DNA of 64,000 nucleotides, from positions 4,774,001-4,838,000 of the forward strand of contig NZ_CP017157.1 in the NCBI RefSeq assembly GCF_001729485.1. The letters run 5' to 3'. Below are positions 16,416 to 25,205 of this stretch, piece by piece. The notes below the pieces were generated by a model. The model saw nothing but the letters and a program-made list of their open reading frames with translations, had not been told where the DNA came from and made no database searches. Source of the stretch: Streptomyces lydicus. Lineage in GTDB: Bacteria; Actinomycetota; Actinomycetes; Streptomycetales; Streptomycetaceae. Position numbers and translations under genes: made by a program. Positions within the stretch are counted from its first letter, which is position 1. Each line of letters opens with the position of its first letter.

Positions 16416-17642
16416 TCAGCCGGTCGGCGCGGTGGCGAGAATCGTGGCCACCGCCCGATCGAGCTGCTCTTGCGTCAGGTCGGCCCGGGCGGTGAGCCGC
16501 AGCCGGGAGATGCCGTCGGGTACGGACGGCGGGCGGAAGCAGCCGACCGCGAGTCCGGCCGCACGGCAGTCGGCGGCCCAGCGGACCGCGGCCTCCGGCG
16601 ACGGGGCGCGTACCGAGATCACCGCGGCGTCCGGCCGTACCGTGGTCAGGCCCGCCGCGGTGAGCCGGCCGTGCAGCTCGCGGGCGATCCGTCCGGTACG
16701 GGCGGCGCGGTCGGGTTCGCGGACGAGGAGCCGGAGCGCGGCGAGCGCACCGCCGACCGCCGCCGGGGCGAGTCCGGTATCGAAGATGAACGACCGGGCG
16801 GTGTTGACCAGGTGCTCGATCACCCGCGCCGGGCCGAGCACCGCACCGCCCTGTGAGCCGAGCGACTTGGAGAGCGTCACGGTGGCCACCACGTCGGCGT
16901 CACCGGCCAGCCCGGCCGCGGACAGCGCGCCGCGGCCGCCCGCCCCCAGGATGCCCAGTCCGTGCGCGTCGTCGACGAGCAGCGCGGCGCCCCGGCTGCG
17001 GCAGGCCGCGGCGAGTTCCGGCAGCGGCGCGGCATCCCCGTCGACCGAGAACACCGAGTCGGTGACGGCCAGCGCCCGGCCGTCGTGGCCGGTCAGCGCG
17101 GCGCGTACGGCTTCCGGATCGGCGTGCGGGGCGACTGCGACGCGCCCCCGGGAGAGGCGGCAGCCGTCTATCAGGGAAGCGTGGTTGCCGGCGTCGGAGA
17201 CGACCAGGGTGCCGGGGTCGGTGAGCGCGGTGACGGCGGCGAGATTCGCGGCATAACCGGACGAGAGCACCAAAGCGGCCTCGAAGCCGCAGAACGCGGC
17301 AAGTTCCGCCTCCAGCAGGGCGTGCAGCTCGGTGCTGCCGGTCACCAGGCGCGAGCCGGTCGCACCCGCGCCCCAGCGGTGAGCGGCCTCGGCGGCGCCG
17401 TGGGTGACCTCCGGGTGCCGGGCGAGCCCCAGGTAGTCGTTGCCCGCCAGATCGAGCAGCGGGGAGTCGGCCGGCCGGGGGCGCAGCGTGCGGACCAGAC
17501 CGGCCCGTTGACGCTCGGTTTGCGCCATGTCGATCCAGTCGAAGGCCGCGCGGCGGTCCTGCCCGACGGGCCCGGCCGGGGGGCCCGCGGGAGGCGCGGG
17601 CGGGGCGTCGCGGAGCAGCGGCGGGGCGGAGTCCTGCGGCAT
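16416..17642 (-). CDS. bioF: 8-amino-7-oxononanoate synthase
   Basis: 408 aa, cytoplasmic, alpha-oxoamine synthase family. It condenses pimeloyl-ACP/CoA with L-alanine using PLP, the first step of biotin ring assembly. Visible are LDLAGNDYLGLARHPEV, GSRLVTGSTELH, DDAHGLGILG and the PLP-binding lysine in TLSKSLGSQGG. GAAGGAC upstream supports ATG 17642; the first about 30 residues are Pro-rich and non-conserved, so a start nearer the RRAAFDWID segment is possible. It is transcribed divergently from bioB with a 156-bp shared control region. No bioC, bioH or bioI is present, so pimeloyl supply must be encoded elsewhere. Confidence 0.95.
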   Translation of the reverse strand: MPQDSAPPLLRDAPPAPPAGPPAGPVGQDRRAAFDWIDMAQTERQRAGLVRTLRPRPADSPLLDLAGNDYLGLARHPEVTHGAAEAAHRWGAGATGSRLVTGSTELHALLEAELAAFCGFEAALVLSSGYAANLAAVTALTDPGTLVVSDAGNHASLIDGCRLSRGRVAVAPHADPEAVRAALTGHDGRALAVTDSVFSVDGDAAPLPELAAACRSRGAALLVDDAHGLGILGAGGRGALSAAGLAGDADVVATVTLSKSLGSQGGAVLGPARVIEHLVNTARSFIFDTGLAPAAVGGALAALRLLVREPDRAARTGRIARELHGRLTAAGLTTVRPDAAVISVRAPSPEAAVRWAADCRAAGLAVGCFRPPSVPDGISRLRLTARADLTQEQLDRAVATILATAPTG

Positions 17643-17713
17643 CGGCGTCCTTCGTCTGTCGGCCTCGATTGTGGGCTGTCGATAGACGTTAGCGGTCGTT
17701 CCGCACGGCCACG

Positions 17714-17729
17714 GTGTGGCGATACACAC
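17714..17729. promoter_or_regulatory. Inverted repeat GTGTG-N6-CACAC between bioF and bioB
   Basis: The 5+5 palindrome (GTGTGGCGATACACAC) sits in the middle of the bioF-bioB divergent region, in the position expected for a biotin repressor operator. It does not match the TGAAC-type boxes I know for BioQ or the BioR box, so a different repressor or no function are both possible. Confidence 0.35.
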
Positions 17730-17798
17730 ACCCCGATCAGGACTCGTTGTGGGAATCCTCCTTGGCCGGGGGCGGTGGCGTAGGCCAGGATCATCGTC

Positions 17799-18947
17799 AT
17801 GGACCTGCTGAACACACTGGTGGACAAGGGACTGCGGCGCGAGTTGCCGACCCGCGAAGAGGCGCTGGCCGTCCTGGCGACGTCCGATGACGAACTGCTC
17901 GACGTCGTGGCCGCGGCCGGAAAGGTACGCCGCCAGTGGTTCGGGCGGCGGGTCAAGCTCAACTATCTCGTCAACCTCAAGTCGGGCCTGTGCCCCGAGG
18001 ACTGCTCCTACTGCTCCCAGCGGCTGGGGTCGAAGGCCGAGATCCTCAAGTACACCTGGCTCAAGCCCGATGACGCCTCCAAGGCGGCCGCCGCCGGGGT
18101 GGCCGGCGGCGCCAAGCGGGTCTGCCTGGTCGCCAGCGGCCGCGGCCCGACCGACCGGGACGTGGACCGGGTCTCGGAGACGATCTCCGCCATCAAGGAG
18201 CAGAACGAGGGCGTGGAGGTGTGCGCCTGTCTGGGGCTGCTCTCCGACGGCCAGGCCGAGCGGCTGCGCGCGGCGGGCGCCGACGCGTACAACCACAACC
18301 TCAACACCTCGGAAGCCACCTACGGCGACATCTGCACCACGCACGACTTCTCCGACCGGGTCTCCACCGTCCAGCAGGCGCAGGCGGCAGGCATGTCGGC
18401 CTGCTCGGGCCTGATCGCCGGTATGGGGGAGACCGACGCCGACCTCGTCGACGTGGTCTTCGCACTGCGCGAACTCGACCCCGACTCGGTCCCGGTCAAC
18501 TTCCTGATCCCGTTCGAGGGCACCCCGCTCGCCAAGGAGTGGAACCTCACCCCGCAGCGTGCGCTGCGCATCCTCGCGATGGTCCGGTTCGTCTGCCCGG
18601 ACATCGAGGTGCGGCTGGCCGGCGGCCGCGAGGTCCATCTGCGCAGCCTGCAGCCGCTCGCGCTGCACCTGGTCAACTCGCTCTTCCTCGGCGACTACCT
18701 GACCAGTGAGGGCCAGGCCGGCAAGGACGACCTCGCGATGATCGCGGACGCCGGGTTCGAGGTCGAGGGCACCGACACCACGACGCTGCCCGAGCACCGG
18801 CGGGGTGGCTGCGGTGGTGCACAGCCCGCGACCGGTGCCGCCGAGGCGCCCGCCGCCACCGTTCCCGCGCCGTCCGACGAGACCCGTCGCGACCTGGTCG
18901 CGGTGCGCCGTCGCGGCGCCGGCACCGACCTGCCGCCCAATGCCTGA
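17799..18947 (+). CDS. bioB: Biotin synthase (radical SAM)
   Basis: 382 aa. Inserts sulfur into dethiobiotin. The radical-SAM cluster motif [10 protein letters not shown] provides the [4Fe-4S] ligands; the second-cluster region includes [20 protein letters not shown] and [10 protein letters not shown], and the [11 protein letters not shown] segment carries the conserved Arg near the [2Fe-2S] site. About 50 residues at the C-terminus are low-complexity Ala/Pro/Arg, longer than enterobacterial BioB. It overlaps bioA by 8 bp (ATGCCTGA), so bioB-bioA are translationally coupled. Confidence 0.96.
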   Translation: MDLLNTLVDKGLRRELPTREEALAVLATSDDELLDVVAAAGKVRRQWFGRRVKLNYLVNLKSGLCPEDCSYCSQRLGSKAEILKYTWLKPDDASKAAAAGVAGGAKRVCLVASGRGPTDRDVDRVSETISAIKEQNEGVEVCACLGLLSDGQAERLRAAGADAYNHNLNTSEATYGDICTTHDFSDRVSTVQQAQAAGMSACSGLIAGMGETDADLVDVVFALRELDPDSVPVNFLIPFEGTPLAKEWNLTPQRALRILAMVRFVCPDIEVRLAGGREVHLRSLQPLALHLVNSLFLGDYLTSEGQAGKDDLAMIADAGFEVEGTDTTTLPEHRRGGCGGAQPATGAAEAPAATVPAPSDETRRDLVAVRRRGAGTDLPPNA

Positions 18948-20244
18948 GCCGCTCGCCCCCCGCGATCTGCTGGCGCTCGACCGGCAGCACGTGTGGCACC
19001 CGTACGGGCCGATGCCCGGTACGGCCACGCCGCTGCTGGTCGAGTCGGCGTCCGGAGTCCGGCTCCGGCTCGCCGAACCGGCCGAGGGCCAGAGCGAGTT
19101 GGTGGACGGCATGTCGTCCTGGTGGTCGGCGGTGCACGGCTACAACCACCCGGTGCTCAACGACGCCGCGCGCGGCCAGCTGGAACGGATGAGCCATGTG
19201 ATGTTCGGCGGGCTCACCCACGAGCCCGGCGTGCGGCTGGCGAAGCGGCTGGTCGACATCACCCCGGAGCCGCTGCAGCACGTCTTCCTCGCCGACTCCG
19301 GCTCGGTCTCCGTCGAGGTCGCCGTCAAGATGTGCCTCCAGTACTGGCGCTCGGTCGGAAAGCCCGCCAAACAGCGGCTGCTGACGTGGCGGGGCGGCTA
19401 CCACGGCGACACCTGGCAGCCGATGTCGGTGTGTGACCCGGAGGGCGGGATGCACGAGCTGTGGCAGGGGGTGCTGCCGCGGCAGATCTTCGCGGACACG
19501 CCCCCGGCCGGCTTCGACGCTCCGCCGGACGAGGCGTACGCGGCGCACCTCCGCGAGCTGATCGGCCGGCACGCCGACGAACTCGCCGCGGTGATCGTGG
19601 AGCCGGTGGTCCAGGGCGCGGGCGGGATGTCCTTCCACTCCCCCGGCTATCTGCGCGTACTGCGCGAGGCGTGCGACGCGCACGACGTGCTGCTCGTCCT
19701 CGACGAGATCGCCACCGGGTTCGGCCGGACGGGCACCCTCTTCGCCGCGGAACACGCGGGCATCGCGCCCGACGTCATGTGCGTCGGCAAGGCCCTGACC
19801 GGCGGATATCTCACACTGGCGGCGACCCTGTGCACGACGGCCGTCGCGGAGGGCATCTCGCGCGGCGAACTGCCGGTGCTGGCGCACGGCCCGACGTTCA
19901 TGGGCAACCCGCTCGCCGCGGCCGTCGCCGACGCCTCGATCGGACTGCTGCTGTCCCAGGACTGGGCGCGGGAGGTCAAGCGGATCGAGTCCGGCCTGAC
20001 CGAGGCGCTGGCGCCGGCCGGCGAGCTGCCCGGGGTCCGCGATGTCCGGGTGCTCGGGGCGATCGGCGTCGTCCAGCTCGACCACCCGGTGGACCTGGCC
20101 GCCGCGACCCGGGCGGCGGTGCGCGAGGGCGTCTGGCTGCGCCCGTTCCGGGACCTGATCTACACCATGCCGCCGTACATCACCGCTGACGACGACGTGG
20201 CACGCATCGGCGCCGCGGTGTGCGCGGCCGCCCGCGAGGGCTGA
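18940..20244 (+). CDS. bioA: Adenosylmethionine-8-amino-7-oxononanoate aminotransferase
   Basis: 434 aa, PLP class III aminotransferase. Converts KAPA to DAPA with SAM as amino donor. Motifs: HVWHPYGPM near the start, [49 protein letters not shown], and the Schiff-base lysine in [16 protein letters not shown]. The start overlaps the bioB end, and bioD follows after 16 bp, giving a bioBAD operon. Confidence 0.96.
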   Translation: MPEPLAPRDLLALDRQHVWHPYGPMPGTATPLLVESASGVRLRLAEPAEGQSELVDGMSSWWSAVHGYNHPVLNDAARGQLERMSHVMFGGLTHEPGVRLAKRLVDITPEPLQHVFLADSGSVSVEVAVKMCLQYWRSVGKPAKQRLLTWRGGYHGDTWQPMSVCDPEGGMHELWQGVLPRQIFADTPPAGFDAPPDEAYAAHLRELIGRHADELAAVIVEPVVQGAGGMSFHSPGYLRVLREACDAHDVLLVLDEIATGFGRTGTLFAAEHAGIAPDVMCVGKALTGGYLTLAATLCTTAVAEGISRGELPVLAHGPTFMGNPLAAAVADASIGLLLSQDWAREVKRIESGLTEALAPAGELPGVRDVRVLGAIGVVQLDHPVDLAAATRAAVREGVWLRPFRDLIYTMPPYITADDDVARIGAAVCAAAREG

Positions 20245-20260
20245 GGGAAAGGCAGAGAAG

Positions 20261-20935
20261 ATGTCGGTGCTGTACGTGTCGGGCACGGGCACGGAGATCG
20301 GCAAGACCGTGACCACGGCCGCGATCGCCGCGACCGCGCTGGCTCGGGGCCGTTCGGTGGCGGTGCTGAAGCCGGCCCAGACCGGCGTCGCGGCGCACGA
20401 ACCGGGCGACGTGGCGGAGGTCGAACGCCTGGCGGGCAAGGTCACCACGCTCGAACTTGCCCGCTACCCCGAGCCGTTGGCGCCCGCGACGGCCGCCCAG
20501 CGGGCCGGGCTGCCGCCGGTGGGCCCGCAGGAGATCGCCGAGGCGGCCGCGAAGCTGGACGCCTCGCACGACCTGGTGCTGGTCGAGGGCGCCGGCGGGC
20601 TGCTCGTACGCTTCGACGCGGCCGGCCACACCCTCGCCGACGCCGCGCGGCTGTCCGACGCGCCCGTGCTGGTCGTCGTCCAGGCCGGCCTGGGCACGCT
20701 CAACGCCACCGCACTGACCGCGCTGGCTCTGCGCACCTACGGACTCCGCTGCCCGGGCGTCGTCGTCGGCAGCTGGCCGGCCGCCCCCGACCTGGCCGCC
20801 CACTGCAACCTCACCGACCTCCCGACCGCCGCGGACGCCCCCCTCCTGGGCCGCATCCCGGAGGGCGCGGGGATGCGGGCGCCGGAGGCGTTCCGGGCTT
20901 CGGCGGTGGGGTGGATTTCCCACGCTTTCGTCTGA
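20261..20935 (+). CDS. bioD: Dethiobiotin synthetase
   Basis: 224 aa. ATP-dependent ureido-ring closure of DAPA to dethiobiotin. P-loop GTGTEIGKT (8-16), substrate lysine region LKPAQTG, and LVEGAGGLLVRFD for Mg2+/phosphate binding. Last gene of the operon; the stop is followed at once by a large palindromic element that includes a strong terminator. Confidence 0.96.
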   Translation: MSVLYVSGTGTEIGKTVTTAAIAATALARGRSVAVLKPAQTGVAAHEPGDVAEVERLAGKVTTLELARYPEPLAPATAAQRAGLPPVGPQEIAEAAAKLDASHDLVLVEGAGGLLVRFDAAGHTLADAARLSDAPVLVVVQAGLGTLNATALTALALRTYGLRCPGVVVGSWPAAPDLAAHCNLTDLPTAADAPLLGRIPEGAGMRAPEAFRASAVGWISHAFV

Positions 20936-20969
20936 CCCGCCGCGCGCTTTGCGGCGCCGCGTACGTTGT

Positions 20970-21275
20970 TTTCCGTCCCGCCGTAGTGGTTCCTCGCCGT
21001 TGCGCCTGCGGCGGGCCGGGTGGGTGTCGGGTGCGGTGCCGGCCCTCCGGACTTCGTCCTGCGGTCCGTCCCCTCCCGCGGGAGGAAAGGTGAAGGCCGG
21101 TGGGGGCGGGCGTCGTTACTGACGCTCGCCCCCACCGGCCTTTTTCCCCTCCCACTACGGGAGGGGCCGCGCCGCAGGACGAAGTCCGGAGGAGCGGCAC
21201 CGCACCCGACCACCCACGCCCGCCGCAGGCGCAACGGCGAGACGAAACACGGCGGGAAAGCCGACAACGTGGGAA
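20970..21275. repeat. About 300-bp imperfect palindromic intergenic element
   Basis: The two halves are near reverse complements. The best-conserved arms are about 67 bp: 20998-21064, running from GTTGCGCCTGCGGCGGG to ACTTCGTCCTGCGG, and 21172-21239, its complement, at roughly 90% identity. Weaker matching extends outward on both sides (CCCGCCGT...CTCGCCGTTGC) for about 40 bp. The centre is a terminator stem at 21093-21142. There is no coding capacity. It resembles a MITE-like or extragenic palindromic element; I recall similar sequence between genes of other Streptomyces, but cannot verify copy number. Confidence 0.65.
21093..21145. terminator. Strong bidirectional terminator
   Basis: AAGGCCGGTGGGGGCG plus GGCGTC (21093-21114) pairs with GACGCTCGCCCCCACCGGCCTT (21121-21142), one mismatch, followed by TTT on the plus strand and preceded by AA-rich bases for the minus strand. 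It separates bioD from the convergent toxin gene and forms the heart of the palindromic element. Confidence 0.75.
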
Positions 21276-21280
21276 GGTCA

Positions 21281-21652
21281 CTACACCGCCCACGTACGCA
21301 GCTCGGACGCGATCGCGCGTACGTCCGCCGTTCCCTCCTTGACCAGGCGGGCCAGGTCGCGGACCTGTTCGGGGGAGGTGGCGATCTTCAGGCCGCTGGC
21401 GACGAGGTAGCCGTAGGCCACGGCGGTCGCGAACATCGCGTTGGAGCGCTCCAACGCCGGTACCTGGAGCAGGAGTTGGAGGAGTGCCGCGGCGCGGTCC
21501 GGGGGGTCGGGGTACACGGGGACGCCGAATATCTCCGCCTCGTGGCGGCTGACCGCGGCCACGAGGGCGCCCCAGTCGGTGACCTGGGGGTCTCCGGGGG
21601 TGTGCTGTTCGGCGATGAGGAGGAGCCAGGCGAGATCGATGCGCAGTGTCAC
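21281..21652 (-). CDS. Fic/Doc-like toxin of a toxin-antitoxin pair (degenerate motif)
   Basis: 123 aa from GTG 21652, which overlaps the antitoxin stop (GTGA). All-helical sequence beginning TLRIDLAWLLLIAEQ. In the place where Doc/Fic proteins have HxFxxGNxR it reads ALERSNAMFATAVAYGYLVA: the fold context (helix, N, hydrophobic helix) resembles Doc but the catalytic His and Arg are absent. I recall similar Streptomyces proteins annotated as Fic-family toxin components. The job is presumably growth control by a changed chemistry, or it is a structural relic; both are inference. Confidence 0.6.
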   Translation of the reverse strand: MTLRIDLAWLLLIAEQHTPGDPQVTDWGALVAAVSRHEAEIFGVPVYPDPPDRAAALLQLLLQVPALERSNAMFATAVAYGYLVASGLKIATSPEQVRDLARLVKEGTADVRAIASELRTWAV

Positions 21653-21924
21653 GTCGTGCCCGGCAGTCCTTCGGGGTTGCCGGCCGGCGCGGTGGGGCCG
21701 GGCGCGCCGTCCGCGTCGAGGCCGAATTCCTCGGCGAAGACCCGCTCGTACTGCTTCATGAAGTCGGAGGCGGCCTCGACGAAGGTCTGTCCGACCTCGC
21801 CGGCGTCCTTCAGGACCAGCTCCTCGATATAGCGGTTCATGCTCACTCCCCGCTGCAGGGCGCGCTCCCGCGCCGCTTCGGCGGTGGCTTCGTCCACGCG
21901 GACGTTCAGCTGTGTCTTCGCCAC
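21649..21924 (-). CDS. Ribbon-helix-helix antitoxin
   Basis: 91 aa. AKTQLNVRVDEATAEAARER opens with the RHH DNA-binding strand, followed by ALQRGVSMNRYIEELV (helices A and B), as in Arc/MetJ and HicB-type antitoxins. The acidic C-terminal half (FVEAASDFMKQYERVF, EEFGLDADG) would bind and neutralise the toxin. Gene order antitoxin-toxin with a 4-bp overlap is standard; the pair should autoregulate through an operator upstream of 21924. Confidence 0.8.
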   Translation of the reverse strand: MAKTQLNVRVDEATAEAARERALQRGVSMNRYIEELVLKDAGEVGQTFVEAASDFMKQYERVFAEEFGLDADGAPGPTAPAGNPEGLPGTT

Positions 21925-22059
21925 ATGTCCAAGCTAGCGCGCGTCCGCTAGCACCGGCAAGCACCGTCCGTGTCACGGTCCCGGGGCCCGCGCGCCGCTG
22001 CCGGGGCGGGCGGACCGGATGCCGCACGATGTGATCGGCCGTGAGAGGAGGCCCTCGCC

Positions 22060-23511
22060 GTGTCCGTCCCGGTCTCCGTCCCCCATCTGAAACGCAGCCT
22101 GCGCCGCTTCGACATCATGGCGATCGCGGTCGCCGCGGTGATCTCCTTCGACGTGATCGGGCAGATCGCCGCCGGCGGAGGGCAGGCCGTCACCTGGATC
22201 GCGGTCATCGCGGTGGGGTTCCTGGTGCCCTATGCCCTGGTCTTCGCCGAGACCGGCGCCGCGTTCCCGCAGGAGGGCGGTCCGTACGTCTGGGTGGAGC
22301 TGGCGTTCGGCCGGCTGACGGCCGTGCTGACCACGATGTTCTACTGGGTCACCAATCCGGTCTGGCTCGGTGGCTCGCTGGTGTTCGTGGCGGCGGCGGC
22401 CTGGGACCGCTTCGTCTTCCCGCTCGGCTCGGCGACGGTGGCCGACTACGTCTTCAAGCTGGTCTTCATCTGGGCCGCGATCCTGACCGCGGTGATCTCG
22501 CTGCGGCGCGGCAAGTGGATCACCACGGGCGGCGCCGGGGCCAAGCTCCTGGCGCTGGCCCTGGTCACCGTCACGGCGGCGGCGTACGGCATCCGGTACG
22601 GCTTCCGGGGGCTGCACGACGCCGGCTTCGCCCCCACCGGCGCGGGGTTCCTGGCGCTGGTGCCGGTGCTGCTGTTCGCGTTCGTCGGCTTCGAGGGTCC
22701 CAATGCCGCGGGGGACGAGATGCTCGACCCGCAGCGCGACGTGCCGGTGGCCATCGGGGTGTCCGGAGCCGTCGCAACCCTCAGCTATCTGCTGCCGGTG
22801 CTGGCCATCGTCGCCGTCTCCCCGGGCGGGCGGATCACGGGGGTGGGCGGGTTCATGGAGGCCGCCCGGCTGGTCTTCGGGATCTACGGGGACGCGCAGG
22901 GCGCGCTGCTGGCCTTCGTCGCGGTGCTGTTCGCGGTGGCGCTCCTGACGCAGGGCAGCGCCTGGATGATCGTCGCCGACCGGATGCAGGCCATGGCGGC
23001 GGCCGACGGCGGTTTCTTCAGCCGGGGCCTGGGCGTCTTCCACGCGCGGCTGGGCACGCCGGTCCGCATGAACCTGCTGTCCGGGGTCACCGCGACCGCC
23101 TTCATGGTCGCCGCCATGCATCTGGCGAGCGGGAACACCTCGGCCATCTTCGGCGTGGTGCTGACCGTCGCGATCACCACGTTGCTGCTGTCGTACATCG
23201 TCGTGGTCCCCGCCCTGCTGGCGCTGCGGCTGCGCTACCCGGAGGTGCCCCGGCCGTACCGGGTGCCCTTCGGCACCGGCGGCTTCGCCTGCGCGGACCT
23301 GCTGGTCTACGCCTGGATCCTGCTCGGCTGCTGGGTGGCGCTGTTTCCCGGCACTCTGGAGCGGTTCGTCGGCTTCCCGTACGACTTCCGGGCGACCTGG
23401 GGCGTCTCCCGGGTCACCTTCGAGACGTTCACGCTGGGCACGGTGGCGGTGCTGCTGGCAGTCGCCGCGGCGGGGTACGCGACCCAGCGGATGCGGGCCC
23501 GGGCACGGTAG
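22060..23511 (+). CDS. APC-superfamily amino acid permease
   Basis: 483 aa, about twelve membrane helices. The first helix carries AVISFDVIGQIAAGGGQ, an unwound substrate-binding segment of the APC fold; FAETGAAFPQEGGPYVWVEL is the conserved loop after helix 2, and FVGFEGPNAAGDEMLDPQRD marks helix 6 and the amphipathic loop that follows. Glutamate/GABA-antiporter-like or polyamine-type specificity is possible. GTG 22060 follows GAGAGGAGG. Monocistronic. Confidence 0.88.
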   Translation: MSVPVSVPHLKRSLRRFDIMAIAVAAVISFDVIGQIAAGGGQAVTWIAVIAVGFLVPYALVFAETGAAFPQEGGPYVWVELAFGRLTAVLTTMFYWVTNPVWLGGSLVFVAAAAWDRFVFPLGSATVADYVFKLVFIWAAILTAVISLRRGKWITTGGAGAKLLALALVTVTAAAYGIRYGFRGLHDAGFAPTGAGFLALVPVLLFAFVGFEGPNAAGDEMLDPQRDVPVAIGVSGAVATLSYLLPVLAIVAVSPGGRITGVGGFMEAARLVFGIYGDAQGALLAFVAVLFAVALLTQGSAWMIVADRMQAMAAADGGFFSRGLGVFHARLGTPVRMNLLSGVTATAFMVAAMHLASGNTSAIFGVVLTVAITTLLLSYIVVVPALLALRLRYPEVPRPYRVPFGTGGFACADLLVYAWILLGCWVALFPGTLERFVGFPYDFRATWGVSRVTFETFTLGTVAVLLAVAAAGYATQRMRARAR

Positions 23512-23605
23512 GTGTGGTGAAACCCGGCCCGGTGCCGGGAGGATCGTGGTTGCATGATCACGGATCGGCCGGGTCGGCCCGGCCGCACCGTCTTGAGGGG
23601 GCCTC

Positions 23606-24496
23606 ATGCCACGTCCGTTCCGCTTCGGCGTCAACATGCTCGCGTTCGATACGGGTGCCGCCTGGCGCGAGAAGTGCCGGCGCGCCGAGGCGCTCGGCTA
23701 CGACGTCCTGCTGGTCCCGGACCACCTGGGCATGCCGGCGCCGTTCCCCGCGCTGGTCGCCGCGGCGGAGGCCACGGAGCGGCCGCGGGTGGGTACCTTC
23801 GTCCTCAACGCCGGGTTCTTCCCACCGGCGCTGCTGGCCCGTGAGGTGGCCACCACCGACGCGCTCACCGGCGGCCGGCTGGAGCTGGGGCTGGGAACGG
23901 GGTACGTCCGCGCGGAATTCGAGGCCGCCGGGCTGCCGTGGGGAACGCCCGGTGAGCGGGTGGACCGTCTGGTGCGCACGGTCGAGGAGCTGGACCGGCT
24001 GCTGGGCGATCCGGAGCACGCACCGCGGGCGGCTCAGCGGCCGCGGCCGCCGCTGCTGATCGGCGGCAACGGGCCGCGGATGCTGCGGCTGGCGGCCGAG
24101 CGCGCCGAGATCGCGGCGTTCACCGGCGGCCGGCAGGCGCCCGGCAAGCCGGAGGGCACGCTGGAGCTGCTGCCCGCCGAGGAGCTCGCGGCGTCGGTGG
24201 CGAGGTACCACGGGTACGCGGCCGGGCGTCCGGAGCCCGCCGAGCTGAACATCCTGGTGCAGCGGGTGCTGGTCACCGACGACCGGCGGGCGGCGGCCCG
24301 GGAGATCGCCGCGCTGGGCGTCGGGCTGGACGAGGAGCAGGCGCTGGAGGCGCCGACGCTGCTGATCGGGACGGTGCGGCAGATGGCGGAGCAGCTGCGG
24401 GAGCGCCGTGAACGGTACGGGTTCTCCTACCTCACCGTCCTCGATCCCTACCTGGAGGCGTTCGCGCCGGTGCTGGAGGAGCTGCGGGGCAGCTGA
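23606..24496 (+). CDS. LLM-class F420-dependent oxidoreductase
   Basis: 296 aa TIM-barrel of the luciferase-like monooxygenase family. FGVNMLAFDTGAAWREKCRR and AEALGYDVLLVPDHLG near the start, then GTFVLNAGFFPPALLAREVA, LTGGRLELGLGTGY and PPLLIGGNGPRMLRLAAE match the F420-binding subgroup, which reduces or oxidises diverse substrates with coenzyme F420. Substrate unknown. ATG with GAGGGG nearby. Confidence 0.88.
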   Translation: MPRPFRFGVNMLAFDTGAAWREKCRRAEALGYDVLLVPDHLGMPAPFPALVAAAEATERPRVGTFVLNAGFFPPALLAREVATTDALTGGRLELGLGTGYVRAEFEAAGLPWGTPGERVDRLVRTVEELDRLLGDPEHAPRAAQRPRPPLLIGGNGPRMLRLAAERAEIAAFTGGRQAPGKPEGTLELLPAEELAASVARYHGYAAGRPEPAELNILVQRVLVTDDRRAAAREIAALGVGLDEEQALEAPTLLIGTVRQMAEQLRERRERYGFSYLTVLDPYLEAFAPVLEELRGS

Positions 24497-24568
24497 CGCC
24501 CGGGCGGTGCCGTCCCGGCCCGTGGAAAGCGTTCGACAGCGCGCTCGGGCCGGTGGTGGGATCGCGGA

Positions 24569-24991
24569 ATGACTGATCTTCAGATACGGGCCGGGACGCC
24601 GGCCGATCTCGATGCCGTGCTGGCCTTCTGGAAGGGTGCCGCCGAGGGCACCAGCATCAGCGACGACACCGACGGGGTGGCGCGGCTGGTGGCCCGCGAC
24701 CCCGAGTCGCTGCTGCTGGCCGAGCGGGCGGGCGAGCTGGTGGGCACGGTGATCGCCGGCTTCGACGGCTGGCGCTGCCACCTCTACCGGCTTGCCGTGC
24801 ACCCCGACCACCGCCGGCAGGGCATCGGCGGTGCGCTGCTGGCCGCCGCCGAGGAGCGGTTCCGCGCGCTGGGCGGCCGGCGCGGCGACGCGATGGTGCT
24901 GGACCGCAACGAGCTGGCCCGGCAAGCGTGGCGGGCGGCGGGCTACGCGCCGGAGCCGCAGTGGAGCCGCTGGGTCAAACACCTGCGCTGA
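24569..24991 (+). CDS. GNAT-family N-acetyltransferase
   Basis: 140 aa, a single compact GNAT domain: IRAGTPADLDAVLAFW at the N-terminus, LYRLAVHPDHRRQGIGGALL with the acetyl-CoA loop, and RNELARQAWRAAGYAPEPQW at the end. Possibly a small-molecule or protein acetylase; no neighbour hints at a substrate. A perfect terminator follows. Confidence 0.88.
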   Translation: MTDLQIRAGTPADLDAVLAFWKGAAEGTSISDDTDGVARLVARDPESLLLAERAGELVGTVIAGFDGWRCHLYRLAVHPDHRRQGIGGALLAAAEERFRALGGRRGDAMVLDRNELARQAWRAAGYAPEPQWSRWVKHLR

Positions 24992-25018
24992 GCAGGGGGC
25001 ACCGCCGGCACAACGCTC

Positions 25019-25051
25019 GTGGGCCCGCCCCGTCCGACGGGGCGGGCCCAC
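25019..25051 (+). terminator. Rho-independent-type hairpin after the GNAT gene
   Basis: GTGGGCCCGCCCCGTC (25019-25034) and GACGGGGCGGGCCCAC (25036-25051) form a 16-bp perfect stem with almost no loop. No long T-run follows, as is common for Streptomyces terminators. Confidence 0.75.
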
Positions 25052-25205
25052 GGCAACTTTGCTCATCCTTTACCATGGTGTTCCCCCTCCCCCGATGAAA
25101 GGTGTGTGAGCGTCCAGTCATGGGCGAGCCTCCCAGTTGTCGAGCCCCGCGGCGACACAGCGCGAACCTCCCGATCCTGTTCGATCATGGGACGGAGGTG
25201 ACTCG

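Noticed and set aside
16416..19112. A very long minus-strand open frame (about 900 codons) running through bioF and on across bioB
   Set aside because: Only the bioF part has homology. The upstream part is antisense to bioB, where high GC keeps the opposite frame free of stops.
22041..24059. A 672-codon plus-strand frame overlapping the APC permease and LLM oxidoreductase genes
   Set aside because: Shifted frame of two real genes; contains fragments of neither family.
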